NCBI GenBank assembly: GCA_051745085.1
Contig: JBNJDR010000004.1
Span: forward strand, 1-64,000
Reading direction: 5' to 3'
DNA: 64,000 bases
DNA from: Halonatronomonas sp051745085
GTDB taxonomy: Bacteria; Bacillota; Halanaerobiia; Halanaerobiales; Halarsenatibacteraceae
The notes beneath the pieces were generated by a model, which saw nothing but the letters and a program-made list of their open reading frames with translations, was not told the DNA's origin and did no database searches. Of the stretch, positions 53,809-63,761 are shown in pieces. A program made the position numbers and the translations under genes. Positions within the stretch are counted from its first letter, which is position 1, and every line of letters starts with the position of its first letter.

Positions 53809-55371
53809 TTATTCCCATTCAATCGTGGCTGGTGGTTTAGAAGTAATATCATAAACAACTCTGTTCACTTGATTTACTTCATTAACAATTCTCCTTGAGA
53901 TAAGATCAAGTGTTTCTGCAGGTATCCTAACCCAATCAGCGGTCATCGCATCTAAACTAGAGACAGCTCTCAAGATGATCGGGTAACCATAAGTCCTTTG
54001 ATCTCCCATCACGCCAACAGATTTGATATCAGGTAAAACAGCAAAAGACTGCCAAACTTCATTAGCTACACTGGACCGGTTCAATTCCTCGCGAAAAATA
54101 TGATCAGATTTTCGCAATATTTCTAATTTCATTTCAGTAACTTCACCAATAATTCTTATAGCTAAGCCCGGTCCTGGGAAAGGCTGTCGCCACACTAATT
54201 TTTCTGGCAAACCCAGCGTAAGACCTAATTTTCTAACTTCATCCTTAAATAGGTCCCTTAATGGTTCTAATAACTTTAATTCCATCTCGTCAGGTAGTCC
54301 TCCGACATTATGATGAGATTTAATCGTTACAGAATCCTCGCTACCCCCACTTTCAATCACATCAGAATAAATAGTTCCTTGAGCAAGGTGGGTAACATTT
54401 CTTATCGCTAAAGATTCACTTTCAAAGACCTGAATAAACTCATCGCCAATGATTTTTCTTTTTTCTTCAGGACTGCTTACCCCTTTTAACCTTTGTAGAA
54501 ATCTTGCTTTTGCATCTACTGGATGTAAGCTCAATGAGAAATTTTGAGAAAAATATTCAATAACCTCCTGACTTTCTTTATATCTTAATAAACCGTGATC
54601 AACAAAGACACAATGAAGTCTATTTCCAATAGCTTTATTAATTAAAACAGCAGCTACCGCGGAATCAACCCCTCCAGAAAGACCAAGCACCACTTGAGAA
54701 TCATCCGGGATTAATTTGTTAATTAACTCAACTTTTTCTTCTGCCAACCGTTCAATGCTCCAATTTGCTTCAGCCTGACAAATATCGAAAATGAACTGTT
54801 CTAAAATTTCTCTTCCTCCCACAGTATGATCAACTTCCGGATGAAACTGAAGTCCATATAATTTTTTCCGTTTAGATCCAATCGCTGCATAAGGAGTATT
54901 GCTTGTTTCGGCTAAAACTTCAAATTCATCAGGAAGACTAACCACACTATCACCATGGGACATCCATCCGGATAAAACATTATTCTCAGATATAAGGGCA
55001 GTGGTGTTACTAAACAAAGGATGATCTGGACTAAGGACATGTATATCTGCTCTACCATATTCTCTTTTATTAGAAGCCTTTACCTGCCCCCCAGGAAGCA
55101 AACTTGCCATCAACTGCATCCCATAACAAATACCCAACACTGGTTTCCCCAAATGAAAAATTTCCTTACTTATAGTAGGAGCATCTTTATCATTTACTGA
55201 AGATGGCCCGCCGGAAAGAATTATACCGATAACTTCTTGAGATTTTAACCTCTCTAAACTTACAGAGGCAGGCACCAATTCAGAATAGACTCCAGCATCT
55301 CTAATCCGTCGAGTTATAGTTTTTGCATACTGCCCCCCAAAATCAAGCACGAGGATCTTTTTTTCTTTCAT
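53809..55371 (-). CDS. guaA: GMP synthase (glutamine-hydrolysing)
   Basis: Converts XMP to GMP with glutamine amide nitrogen. The 520-residue protein has the class I glutamine amidotransferase domain (Cys82 in GICYGMQLM, His-Glu in FHPEVDHT near 174) and an ATP-PPase domain with GLSGGVDSAV near 233, then the dimerisation domain with RQPFPGPGLAIR and the end KPPATIEWE. The start was set at ATG 55371; a TTG five codons upstream is less likely, since GAGGG lies between. No purine riboswitch is visible in the short leader. Confidence 0.97.
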   Translation of the reverse strand: MKEKKILVLDFGGQYAKTITRRIRDAGVYSELVPASVSLERLKSQEVIGIILSGGPSSVNDKDAPTISKEIFHLGKPVLGICYGMQLMASLLPGGQVKASNKREYGRADIHVLSPDHPLFSNTTALISENNVLSGWMSHGDSVVSLPDEFEVLAETSNTPYAAIGSKRKKLYGLQFHPEVDHTVGGREILEQFIFDICQAEANWSIERLAEEKVELINKLIPDDSQVVLGLSGGVDSAVAAVLINKAIGNRLHCVFVDHGLLRYKESQEVIEYFSQNFSLSLHPVDAKARFLQRLKGVSSPEEKRKIIGDEFIQVFESESLAIRNVTHLAQGTIYSDVIESGGSEDSVTIKSHHNVGGLPDEMELKLLEPLRDLFKDEVRKLGLTLGLPEKLVWRQPFPGPGLAIRIIGEVTEMKLEILRKSDHIFREELNRSSVANEVWQSFAVLPDIKSVGVMGDQRTYGYPIILRAVSSLDAMTADWVRIPAETLDLISRRIVNEVNQVNRVVYDITSKPPATIEWE

Positions 55372-55458
55372 TATTTTATCCCTCAATCCTAACTAATAAT
55401 TTATTTTAATTTTACTTGCTTCCCATTTAAAATTTTACCATAAAAAATTATTACAAGC

Positions 55459-55492
55459 AAAAAAGCGGTATACCTAATGTTAGGTATACCGC
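55459..55492 (-). terminator. Terminator of groES-groEL
   Basis: A 13-bp stem GCGGTATACCTAA/TTAGGTATACCGC (55465-55492) with a two-base apex; TTTTTTGC follows on the minus strand. Confidence 0.92.
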
Positions 55493-55534
55493 CTTTACTT
55501 TAAAATTATATTTTTTTGCGGAAGGGCTAAGGGC

Positions 55535-57196
<1,662 letters not shown>

Positions 57197-57210
57197 TAAT
57201 AATTACCCCC

Positions 57211-57501
57211 TTATTGGATTTGTTCTACTACAGCCAGAACATCTTCCAGGCTGAGTATTATATACTCATCGTCTTCTAAGTTTACTTTAGTCCCAGCAAA
57301 CTTATCAAATACAACAACATCACCAACTTCAACAGATTCAAGGTCTTCGTCTTTGCTACCTTTACCAACAGCGACTACCTTACCCTGTTGAGGTTTTTCT
57401 TTCTTAGCGGTATCAGGAAGAACTATACCACTTTCGGTTTTCTTTTCTTCTTCCTCAATAAATTCGACAACAATCCTGTCATTGAGTGGTCTAAGTTTCA
57501 C
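57211..57501 (-). CDS. groES: Co-chaperonin GroES
   Basis: The 10-kDa lid of the chaperonin. 96 residues starting KLRPLNDRIVVE, with the mobile loop KKTESGIVLPDTAKEK-like segment at about 20-32 and KFAGTKV near 70. It starts with GTG after AAAGGGGG. First gene of groES-groEL. Confidence 0.98.
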   Translation of the reverse strand: MKLRPLNDRIVVEFIEEEEKKTESGIVLPDTAKKEKPQQGKVVAVGKGSKDEDLESVEVGDVVVFDKFAGTKVNLEDDEYIILSLEDVLAVVEQIQ

Positions 57502-57548
57502 TAAATATACCCCCTTTAATTATTTAAAGTTAAATTGATAATATATTG

Positions 57549-57575
57549 TTAGCACTCACTTATGCCGAGTGCTAA
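57549..57575 (-). promoter_or_regulatory. CIRCE operator (HrcA-binding site)
   Basis: The perfect inverted repeat TTAGCACTC-N9-GAGTGCTAA between the groES promoter and its start. It implies HrcA repression of groESL with heat induction; hrcA itself is not in the window. Confidence 0.98.
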
Positions 57576-57589
57576 TAACCACACTTATT

Positions 57590-57618
57590 ATAATAATAAA
57601 GGTCTGAACATAAATCAA
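57590..57618 (-). promoter_or_regulatory. groESL promoter
   Basis: Minus strand TTGATT (57618-57613), 17-base spacer, TATTAT (57595-57590), with another TATAAT three bases on. The CIRCE operator lies downstream, around the start site. Confidence 0.82.
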
Positions 57619-57700
57619 CCCCTCTCTAACTCTTTGTAGAAGCTTAAGAGAAGATTAGGGCGGTTTAACTCACTTATATTCGCATTTTCTTTTATTATTA

Positions 57701-59092
57701 TTAATTAGTGTTTATTATTTCTAAAGGAAAGTTTAATTCTGATATAAGCTGATCAAGAGAAGATCCCGTTAAATCTCTCCATCTCGAATCAAAAATAACC
57801 GAAGGAAGTAAAACTAAATCCGGTTCATGCTTACTAATGGTCGATTTCATCTTAAGGATGTCTTTAATAACCATCAACCCAGCGGAACCTATATTCCCTC
57901 CAAAATAAGTCGAAGGAACAGAAATAACTTTTGCTTGAACAGATAAATCTTTTTGTATTTTTTCACTAACTACACTTAAGCGATCTTCAGCTAACCTGGA
58001 AGTTAAAAACAAAACTTTTAAATTTTTATTCAGAGAAGCCTGTTTCATTATTTTAGATTGTATTTGTTGATAAGCTTTTTTAGAAAAATCATAATCCATT
58101 ACAAGTCCGCTATAATCGTGTTTGCCCCAATTTACTGCCTTGATCTTACTTTTTTTATCTCGGCCATTTCTTTTAAACTCAACCTGAAAGTATGATTTAT
58201 CTAATAGCTTGCTTTTAAATAAGTGAAAAGCATCAACCCGAGAAAATGGAATAACTCCATCAATCGAGGTAATAATATCATTTTTTTGCAAACCAGCTCT
58301 AGCAGCAGGGGACCCAGGAATTATACCCCTTATAGAAGCATCAAAACTTTTAACTATAGCAGGTTCGATTGTTAATGGTAAAGAAATTCTAGTAATTAAC
58401 TGATCAATTTTATCTGTAAGTTTTCTTCTATCCACAGCAAAACCAGCTTTTAAAGATGGAGAAGCAATCTTACTAAATCCGGGCTGCATAATCCGGCCAA
58501 CTTTAACATTAGAAAATCTGCCCGCAGTTTTAATGGAATCAATTAATTCTTCCCAACCTGTCAGTCCCGGCATTGCCACAAAGCTAACTTCAATAGGTAT
58601 ATTGTTTTTTGCTAACTTCACAAGGGTAGGTAGTATGTCAATCTTACATTGCCCGCCTAAATACTTTTTTCTGGCCTGAGCATTGATGATGTTAATAGAT
58701 ACGGTTAACCGAATATTACCTAACTTTTTTAAAAAATTTATATCTTCAGCCTCCAAACCTGCTGCTGAAGTGGTAATGCGTAAAGGAGTAAAAGGATATT
58801 TTTTTCTAAACAACTCAAGTATTTGCCGCCAGTCAGGATATAAAAATGGTTCACCTTCAATAATCCTAGTAGCAGATTCCCCTATATATACGGGTTCTTC
58901 TGGATTAAGATAGTCAAATAAAGAAGCAATCATTTCTTTATTTAGATGACCACCCTGATACACCTCGATGCTCTCAGGATTAAATTTATGACTACAAAAA
59001 ATACAGGCCTGCTGGCAGGCCGAAGTTAGGGGTAAAATATTATATTCTTGTACACTCTCATATATTAACTTTAAGTAATAATCTTTTTCCAT
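57701..59092 (-). CDS. Radical SAM-PDZ-DUF512-like protein
   Basis: A 463-residue protein of unusual order. N-terminal radical SAM domain (about 18-240) with the cluster motif CQQACIFC (Cys26, Cys30, Cys33) and GEPFLYPDW; a PDZ-like domain at about 250-320 (GIIPGSPAARAGLQKNDIITSIDG; landmark GSPAARAGL); and a DUF512-like C-terminal domain from about 357 (TYFGGNIGSAGLMVIKDI). In the known DUF512 proteins a PDZ comes first, then the radical SAM-like part. It is 15 bp after tsaD, in the t6A operon, which may be coincidental. Function is unknown; a role in RNA or metal-protein modification is possible only as a guess. Confidence 0.75.
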   Translation of the reverse strand: MEKDYYLKLIYESVQEYNILPLTSACQQACIFCSHKFNPESIEVYQGGHLNKEMIASLFDYLNPEEPVYIGESATRIIEGEPFLYPDWRQILELFRKKYPFTPLRITTSAAGLEAEDINFLKKLGNIRLTVSINIINAQARKKYLGGQCKIDILPTLVKLAKNNIPIEVSFVAMPGLTGWEELIDSIKTAGRFSNVKVGRIMQPGFSKIASPSLKAGFAVDRRKLTDKIDQLITRISLPLTIEPAIVKSFDASIRGIIPGSPAARAGLQKNDIITSIDGVIPFSRVDAFHLFKSKLLDKSYFQVEFKRNGRDKKSKIKAVNWGKHDYSGLVMDYDFSKKAYQQIQSKIMKQASLNKNLKVLFLTSRLAEDRLSVVSEKIQKDLSVQAKVISVPSTYFGGNIGSAGLMVIKDILKMKSTISKHEPDLVLLPSVIFDSRWRDLTGSSLDQLISELNFPLEIINTN

Positions 59093-59107
59093 TTTTCTTA
59101 AACTAGA

Positions 59108-60118
59108 TTACATAGATAGGGTCGCTTCAACCCCTAAATCTAGTTCATCAGTATCCCCCTTTTGTAAACGATAGTAAGCGGCTGCCCCAATCATAGCCGC
59201 ATTGTCTGTACAGAGTTCCAACGGCGGCACATAAAAGTTTGCATCATGGTCCTCTGCGATTGATTCAACCTGTTTGCGCAAAAGCTGGTTCGCAGCAACT
59301 CCGCCTGAAAGCAAAACAGCTTTAGGTCGATATTCTTTAAGAGCTTTTTCTAGTCTGTTCGTAAGGCTATCTACAACAGCTGCTTGAAAAGAAGCAGCAA
59401 TATTAGCTTTATTTATTTCCTGTCCTCTCTGCCGAGCATTATGAACATAATTAATAACCGCTGTTTTTAAACCACTAAAACTAAAATCAAAACCTGCTGT
59501 CCCTACAAGGGCTCTAGGTAATTTAACTGCTTTAGAATCCCCCTGTTTAGCCAAATTCTCAATTTCTGGTCCTCCAGGATATCCTAATTCTAAAAACCTG
59601 GCAATCTTATCAAAAGCCTCTCCAGCTGCATCATCTCTAGTTCTCCCTAAAAAAGTATATTCATCTGGACTGGTAAAATACATTAAATCTGTATGTCCAC
59701 CCGAAACTGTCAGGCAAATAAATGGCGAAGGTATATCATTATCAATAAGAAAATTAGCATAAATATGACCTGCTACATGATTAACCCCTATAAAAGGAAG
59801 GTCTAAGCTAAGAGCCAGAGCTTTAGCAGAAGCAAAGCCAACTAATAATGCGCCAACCAGACCCGGCCCCCGGGTAGCAGCAACCGCTGTAAGATCTTGA
59901 AAATCAATATTCGCTTTTTCCACAGCTTCTTCAATAACTGTATCAATTAACTCTAAATGTTTTCGAGAAGCAATTTCTGGTACAACACCGCCAAACTTTT
60001 TATGCCAGTCTATTTGCGAGGCAACTACATTTGAAATAATTGTGGGGCCATCGCCTATAACTGCTGCTGCTGATTCATCACATGAAGTTTCTACTGCTAA
60101 AATTAAATTATCTTTCAA
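59108..60118 (-). CDS. tsaD: tRNA N6-threonylcarbamoyladenosine synthase subunit TsaD
   Basis: Transfers the threonylcarbamoyl group to A37 of ANN-decoding tRNAs. The 336-residue protein of the Kae1 family has ETSCDESAAAV near the start, the metal-binding HVAGHIYAN (His about 111 and 115), and SGGHTDLMY near 134. The start is placed at a TTG (60118) which overlaps the tsaB stop as TTGA, with AAGGGGAG upstream; this gives the usual N-terminus. The frame is open further upstream inside tsaB. Confidence 0.95.
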   Translation of the reverse strand: MKDNLILAVETSCDESAAAVIGDGPTIISNVVASQIDWHKKFGGVVPEIASRKHLELIDTVIEEAVEKANIDFQDLTAVAATRGPGLVGALLVGFASAKALALSLDLPFIGVNHVAGHIYANFLIDNDIPSPFICLTVSGGHTDLMYFTSPDEYTFLGRTRDDAAGEAFDKIARFLELGYPGGPEIENLAKQGDSKAVKLPRALVGTAGFDFSFSGLKTAVINYVHNARQRGQEINKANIAASFQAAVVDSLTNRLEKALKEYRPKAVLLSGGVAANQLLRKQVESIAEDHDANFYVPPLELCTDNAAMIGAAAYYRLQKGDTDELDLGVEATLSM

Positions 60119-60849
60119 CTCTGTTCTCCCCTTTGTTTCGCCTGCCATGTAATCTCTGCTTGAGGTTGTTTTAAATATTTTGGAGTTATATTTTTGATAT
60201 CTCCTCCTAAACCTTCATCACAATAATAATAAGCCAGCCTTGCTATTTCTCCACCCTGACCGGTACTGGTCATAGTGGTAATTAGAGAAAAATCATAATT
60301 ACTCGAACTAAATGTTTTTTTAAGCTGATTTTGATAGTCGACCACTGCGGGACCCAGGAATGTTATATGACTTCGACCAGGTATTGTTTCTTGAACGAAG
60401 TTTAAAATATCGGATAATTTAACTGCCTGGTCATCTATTTCTTTAGCTTTGACAGGAAGTTCTTCTCCACCTTTAAAAATAGTTGTATAAACCCGTTTTC
60501 TTCTAGCGTTGAGCATAGGCATATAATAACCTTTCCGCTGAATAGTAGGGACAAAGGTATCCAATGTTGAAATAGGAATAAAACTGAATTTATTGGTCAA
60601 AGCAAACGCTTTAACTGTAGCTAAAGAAATCCTTAAACCGGTAAAAGAACCTGGCCCTATAACTGTTCCTATATTATCGACATCTTTTAAAGTATAATTT
60701 TTCATCTGTAGAGCCTGCCTAATCATTGGCAGCAAATGTTTATTATGACTTTGTTCCACCGCTAGATTGATATCAACTAAAATTTTTTCATCTTCAGCCA
60801 ATCCAATACCTAAAAAACTGGTTGCTGTGTTAATCCCTAAAGTTAACAT
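60115..60849 (-). CDS. tsaB: TsaB, tRNA t6A synthesis partner of TsaD
   Basis: A 244-residue ASKHA-fold paralog of TsaD that dimerises with it. The start GINTATSFLGIGLA and VIGPGSFTGLRISLATVKAFA (landmark GPGSFTGLRI, near 65-74) are diagnostic of the family. Overlaps tsaE by 20 bases and tsaD by four (TTGA). Confidence 0.95.
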   Translation of the reverse strand: MLTLGINTATSFLGIGLAEDEKILVDINLAVEQSHNKHLLPMIRQALQMKNYTLKDVDNIGTVIGPGSFTGLRISLATVKAFALTNKFSFIPISTLDTFVPTIQRKGYYMPMLNARRKRVYTTIFKGGEELPVKAKEIDDQAVKLSDILNFVQETIPGRSHITFLGPAVVDYQNQLKKTFSSSNYDFSLITTMTSTGQGGEIARLAYYYCDEGLGGDIKNITPKYLKQPQAEITWQAKQRGEQS

Positions 60850-61336
60850 TTCGTTTCACTCTTTCTATTAATTTTTTTGCCTTCTCACCTTTAGCGGTCA
60901 ACTCAAGTATACGGCTATTATCAGCATATCCACTTATCTTTATTATCAAATAATCATTAAGTTGAGACATGATTATTTCTGGCCATTCGATCAAAAGTAT
61001 ATCACCTTCAAGTAAAAGATCATAAATCCCTAATTCATTTAACTCACCAATATGATTGATCCTATATAAATCGATATGATATACATTAAGATTTTCACCT
61101 GAATAATGATTAATCAAAGAATAACTGGGACTTCTAGCCTGGTCCCCGGTTAAAACCTTTATTATTTCCTGAGCCAAAAAAGTTTTGCCTGTGCCCAACT
61201 CTCCTTTAAGGAGAATAATTTGACCTGAATCGATCTCTTTAGCAAGATAATTTCCTAACCGAGCAGTTTCTGCAGGACTATCGGATTTTAATTTCAATAT
61301 TTTATTTTCTCTATTCTCATAATCAATGATTTCCAC
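60830..61336 (-). CDS. tsaE: TsaE, ATPase of t6A synthesis
   Basis: An ATPase that drives turnover of TsaBD. The 168 residues carry Walker A GELGTGKT (45-52), the SPSYSLINHY segment, YHIDLYRI and LIEWPE, all typical of the YjeE family. It begins with GTG after GGAGG. First gene of tsaE-tsaB-tsaD, with its own promoter. Confidence 0.96.
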   Translation of the reverse strand: MEIIDYENRENKILKLKSDSPAETARLGNYLAKEIDSGQIILLKGELGTGKTFLAQEIIKVLTGDQARSPSYSLINHYSGENLNVYHIDLYRINHIGELNELGIYDLLLEGDILLIEWPEIIMSQLNDYLIIKISGYADNSRILELTAKGEKAKKLIERVKRNVNFRD

Positions 61337-61372
61337 AAATTAACCTCCGTATCTCAAAAATATTGTCGTTTC

Positions 61373-61401
61373 ATTATAACATACTGAAAATGAAAGGACA
61401 A
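61373..61401 (-). promoter_or_regulatory. Promoter of the t6A operon
   Basis: Minus strand TTGTCC (61401-61396), 17-base spacer, perfect TATAAT (61378-61373), 37 bases before the GTG start of tsaE. Confidence 0.82.
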
Positions 61402-61405
61402 AAGC

Positions 61406-62431
61406 CTACTTTTTGAACTCTATGTTTTGCACTATTCCTCTGAGGAGACGGCCTAAAATATCTGACCCTGTTATTACTTTTTTCTCTTCATGCCAGAGCA
61501 AAATAATGTCTCTATCAATAACATCATCTTCACTATGTTCAGGTTTAACTTTAAATCTTGTAATGAGCTGGCCCAAAGAAATTTCTTCATCCCTTACTAT
61601 GATTGGTCTATGACAATAATTGAGAGGCTGAAATAATTCTTGATTAAAAAGAGCATCTCTGATAAATTTATCCGCATTAACTGCTAATTTAGGCTGTTTG
61701 TGTTGATCAATTAAGATCACCCATTTCTTCCGAGAAGCTTGCATCTTTTTCAAAAATTTATCTGAGATAGTAGGTTTTATATTTGGAAATACTGGCTTTC
61801 CCTGTTCAAAATTCAATTGAATAATACTTTGAGGGTCTACTGGTTCACCCTCTTCTTTTGCATAAAGATCATCCATGTTAAGAAAATTCATGGCTCCTCT
61901 TCCTTCCACCTCCTGTATTTCAGTCTCGGTTGCTTCTATATGAAGCCTAACTAACTCCTGAAGATCATTTTCAGGCAGATAACTTATGGCCTCTTTACCC
62001 AGCCATTGGTCTAAGAAATAGGCAGTAGGCTTAGCAACTACGTAAAATATAACTTGATAAAATTTTAATACAGGGGTTAATTTGGCCCCGATCTTTAAAG
62101 CGTTTCGGCTAAAGTAAGCCTGGGGAATAATCTCACCTAAAATGGTGATAACAACTGTAGAGAACAGAAAGGCCAATACTCCTGTAAGCACAGAATTAGA
62201 AAGCAAAGCCAATAATACATTTACAGCCACATTACCCCAAAGGATCGTCACTAAAAGAAAATTAGAGTCTTCTCTTAACTCCATTATCTTCCGGGCATTG
62301 TCATTCCCCTTCCCAACCTCAAGTTCTAATCGTAGTTTACTTACACTGAAGCAAGCTAAATTCAATCCCGACAAAGAGGCTGATTGAGTTAAACAAAGTA
62401 TTATTCCTAACCAAATTATTATTAAGTTCAC
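61406..62431 (-). CDS. CNNM-domain (DUF21) membrane protein, CorC/HlyC type
   Basis: A 341-residue protein with an N-terminal CNNM transmembrane domain (about 1-170, three or four helices plus GEIIPQAYFSRNALKIG near 98) and a C-terminal cytoplasmic part (about 170-341) like a divergent pair of CBS domains. CNNM proteins are linked to magnesium or other divalent ion export and resistance. The usual C-terminal CorC_HlyC domain is absent. Start GTG with AAGGAGG. Substrate is not visible. Confidence 0.8.
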   Translation of the reverse strand: MNLIIIWLGIILCLTQSASLSGLNLACFSVSKLRLELEVGKGNDNARKIMELREDSNFLLVTILWGNVAVNVLLALLSNSVLTGVLAFLFSTVVITILGEIIPQAYFSRNALKIGAKLTPVLKFYQVIFYVVAKPTAYFLDQWLGKEAISYLPENDLQELVRLHIEATETEIQEVEGRGAMNFLNMDDLYAKEEGEPVDPQSIIQLNFEQGKPVFPNIKPTISDKFLKKMQASRKKWVILIDQHKQPKLAVNADKFIRDALFNQELFQPLNYCHRPIIVRDEEISLGQLITRFKVKPEHSEDDVIDRDIILLWHEEKKVITGSDILGRLLRGIVQNIEFKK

Positions 62432-62486
62432 TTATAAACCTCCTTATCACCTATCAATGAATTGATAAATTGAAATATTACACTAT

Positions 62487-62518
62487 ATAATAGAAAAATC
62501 TCCGGAATCCCGGAGATT
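62487..62518 (-). terminator. Terminator after the SDR gene
   Basis: AATCTCCGG (62497-62505) pairs with CCGGAGATT (62510-62518); a TTTCTATTA tract follows on the minus strand. Confidence 0.85.
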
Positions 62519-62531
62519 GAAATGAACAACT

Positions 62532-63323
62532 TTAAAGATTAGAATTACTTTTGCCACCATCGATCGGTATAGAAACACCATTGATATAATTAGAATTAGG
62601 CGAGCATAGGAAGGCTACTAAATCTCCTAATTTATCAGGATTACCAACTTCACCTACTGGTATACCCTCACTCCAGGAATCTAAGCCTTCCTGATAAGAA
62701 CTAAATCTACCTTGTTCAATACCAGCTTGAATTAGATCCTCCATCCTTGAAGTTTCATGCGGGCCAGGCAAAATAGCATTAGCCCGAATGTTCGGTCCTA
62801 ATTCTTTTGATAAAGTCTTCATCAATCCAATTACCCCCATCCTGACCGAATTAGACAATACAAGACCCTCTATTGCTTCCTTTGTACTCATAGAAGCAAT
62901 ATTAACTATAGTCCCACCATTACCTTCCCGAAGATATGGTAATGATCTTTTAACCAGTCTAACTACGCTCATAACTAACAGATCAAAAGAATGATACCAA
63001 TCTTTTTCTTCAGTATCTACAAACGCAGCAGAAGGCGGCCCGCCAGCAGAAGTTACTAAATGATCAAGCCTATCAAATTTCTCATATGTTTTTTCTACTA
63101 AATTTATAATATCTTGCTTTTTGGTTAAATCACCAGCTATTCCTACAACCTGGGCTGAACTTAATTCATTCAATTTATTTACTGATTCTGCTAATTTATC
63201 TTCATCTCGACCATTAATCACCACATTTACTTCAGCTGTAAGCAAAGATTTAGCTGCAGCTTTACCTAAACCACTGCTAGAAGCAGTAACTAAAGCGACA
63301 TTGCCCTTTATATTCAAATCCAT
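62532..63323 (-). CDS. Short-chain dehydrogenase/reductase family protein lacking YxxxK
   Basis: A 263-residue Rossmann-fold SDR. The cofactor motif TASSSGLG (13-20) and the SAGG stretch of the NNAG position (about 90-93) are present, as is the catalytic-Ser region IASMST (about 144-149). The position of the catalytic Tyr-x3-Lys reads SNSVR (about 157-161), so the usual Tyr and Lys are both absent. A family of SDR-like proteins with SNxVR at this site exists, so it is a known divergent group. Dehydrogenase activity may be lost or altered. C-terminus has SIPIDGG. It follows the ferredoxin gene by 56 bp. Confidence 0.85.
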   Translation of the reverse strand: MDLNIKGNVALVTASSSGLGKAAAKSLLTAEVNVVINGRDEDKLAESVNKLNELSSAQVVGIAGDLTKKQDIINLVEKTYEKFDRLDHLVTSAGGPPSAAFVDTEEKDWYHSFDLLVMSVVRLVKRSLPYLREGNGGTIVNIASMSTKEAIEGLVLSNSVRMGVIGLMKTLSKELGPNIRANAILPGPHETSRMEDLIQAGIEQGRFSSYQEGLDSWSEGIPVGEVGNPDKLGDLVAFLCSPNSNYINGVSIPIDGGKSNSNL

Positions 63324-63379
63324 AGAAGCACCTCCAGGGTTTATTAGTAAAGGGGAGAAAGTACATCATCTAAGTTGGA

Positions 63380-63610
63380 TTATCCATCATCTCCAATTGC
63401 ATCAACAGGACAAGAAGCTAAAGCAGAATCGCATTGCTCTTTTTCTTCATCATTTTCTGGTTGCTTAGCCACAAAGGCATAACTGCCATCATCACTCATT
63501 TCAAAATTATCTGGTGCTTCTCCTAAACAAACTTCACAAGCAATACAAGTTTCATCCACGTAATAAGGGCCATCTACGTTCTCAGGCACTTTGCTTTCTA
63601 CATCTGCCAC
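63380..63610 (-). CDS. Single-cluster [4Fe-4S] ferredoxin
   Basis: A 76-residue acidic ferredoxin. CIACEVC gives Cys22, Cys25 and Cys28; the fourth ligand is Cys67 in SCPVDAI; Cys60 may pair elsewhere or form a disulfide, as in related thermophile ferredoxins. This form carries one cluster. It starts with GTG after AAAGGAGG and has a promoter at 63656-63684. An SDR gene follows. Confidence 0.92.
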   Translation of the reverse strand: MADVESKVPENVDGPYYVDETCIACEVCLGEAPDNFEMSDDGSYAFVAKQPENDEEKEQCDSALASCPVDAIGDDG

Positions 63611-63655
63611 AATAAATTCCCTCCTTTAAAATAGTTGCTTTCTCCCCTTAAAGTC

Positions 63656-63684
63656 ATTTTAGAACAGATATTCAAAAATTACAA
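63656..63684 (-). promoter_or_regulatory. Probable ferredoxin gene promoter
   Basis: Minus strand TTGTAA (63684-63679), 17-base spacer, TAAAAT (63661-63656), 45 bases before the start codon. Confidence 0.65.
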
Positions 63685-63699
63685 GCTGTGCTATAACTA

Positions 63700-63729
63700 T
63701 TAACTAATATTGATGAATTATGTTATAAT
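63700..63729 (+). promoter_or_regulatory. Probable promoter of the thymidylate synthase-like gene
   Basis: TATAAT at 63724-63729 with a weak TTAACT at 63700-63705 (18-base spacer); CAGGAGGG follows. It is divergent from the ferredoxin promoter. Confidence 0.6.
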
Positions 63730-63761
63730 TAAAACAAATCTTACTATCCAGGAGGGTTATT

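Noticed and set aside
55372..55464. Possible purine riboswitch before guaA
   Set aside because: The gap is too short and shows no matching conserved core; the stem there is the groEL terminator.
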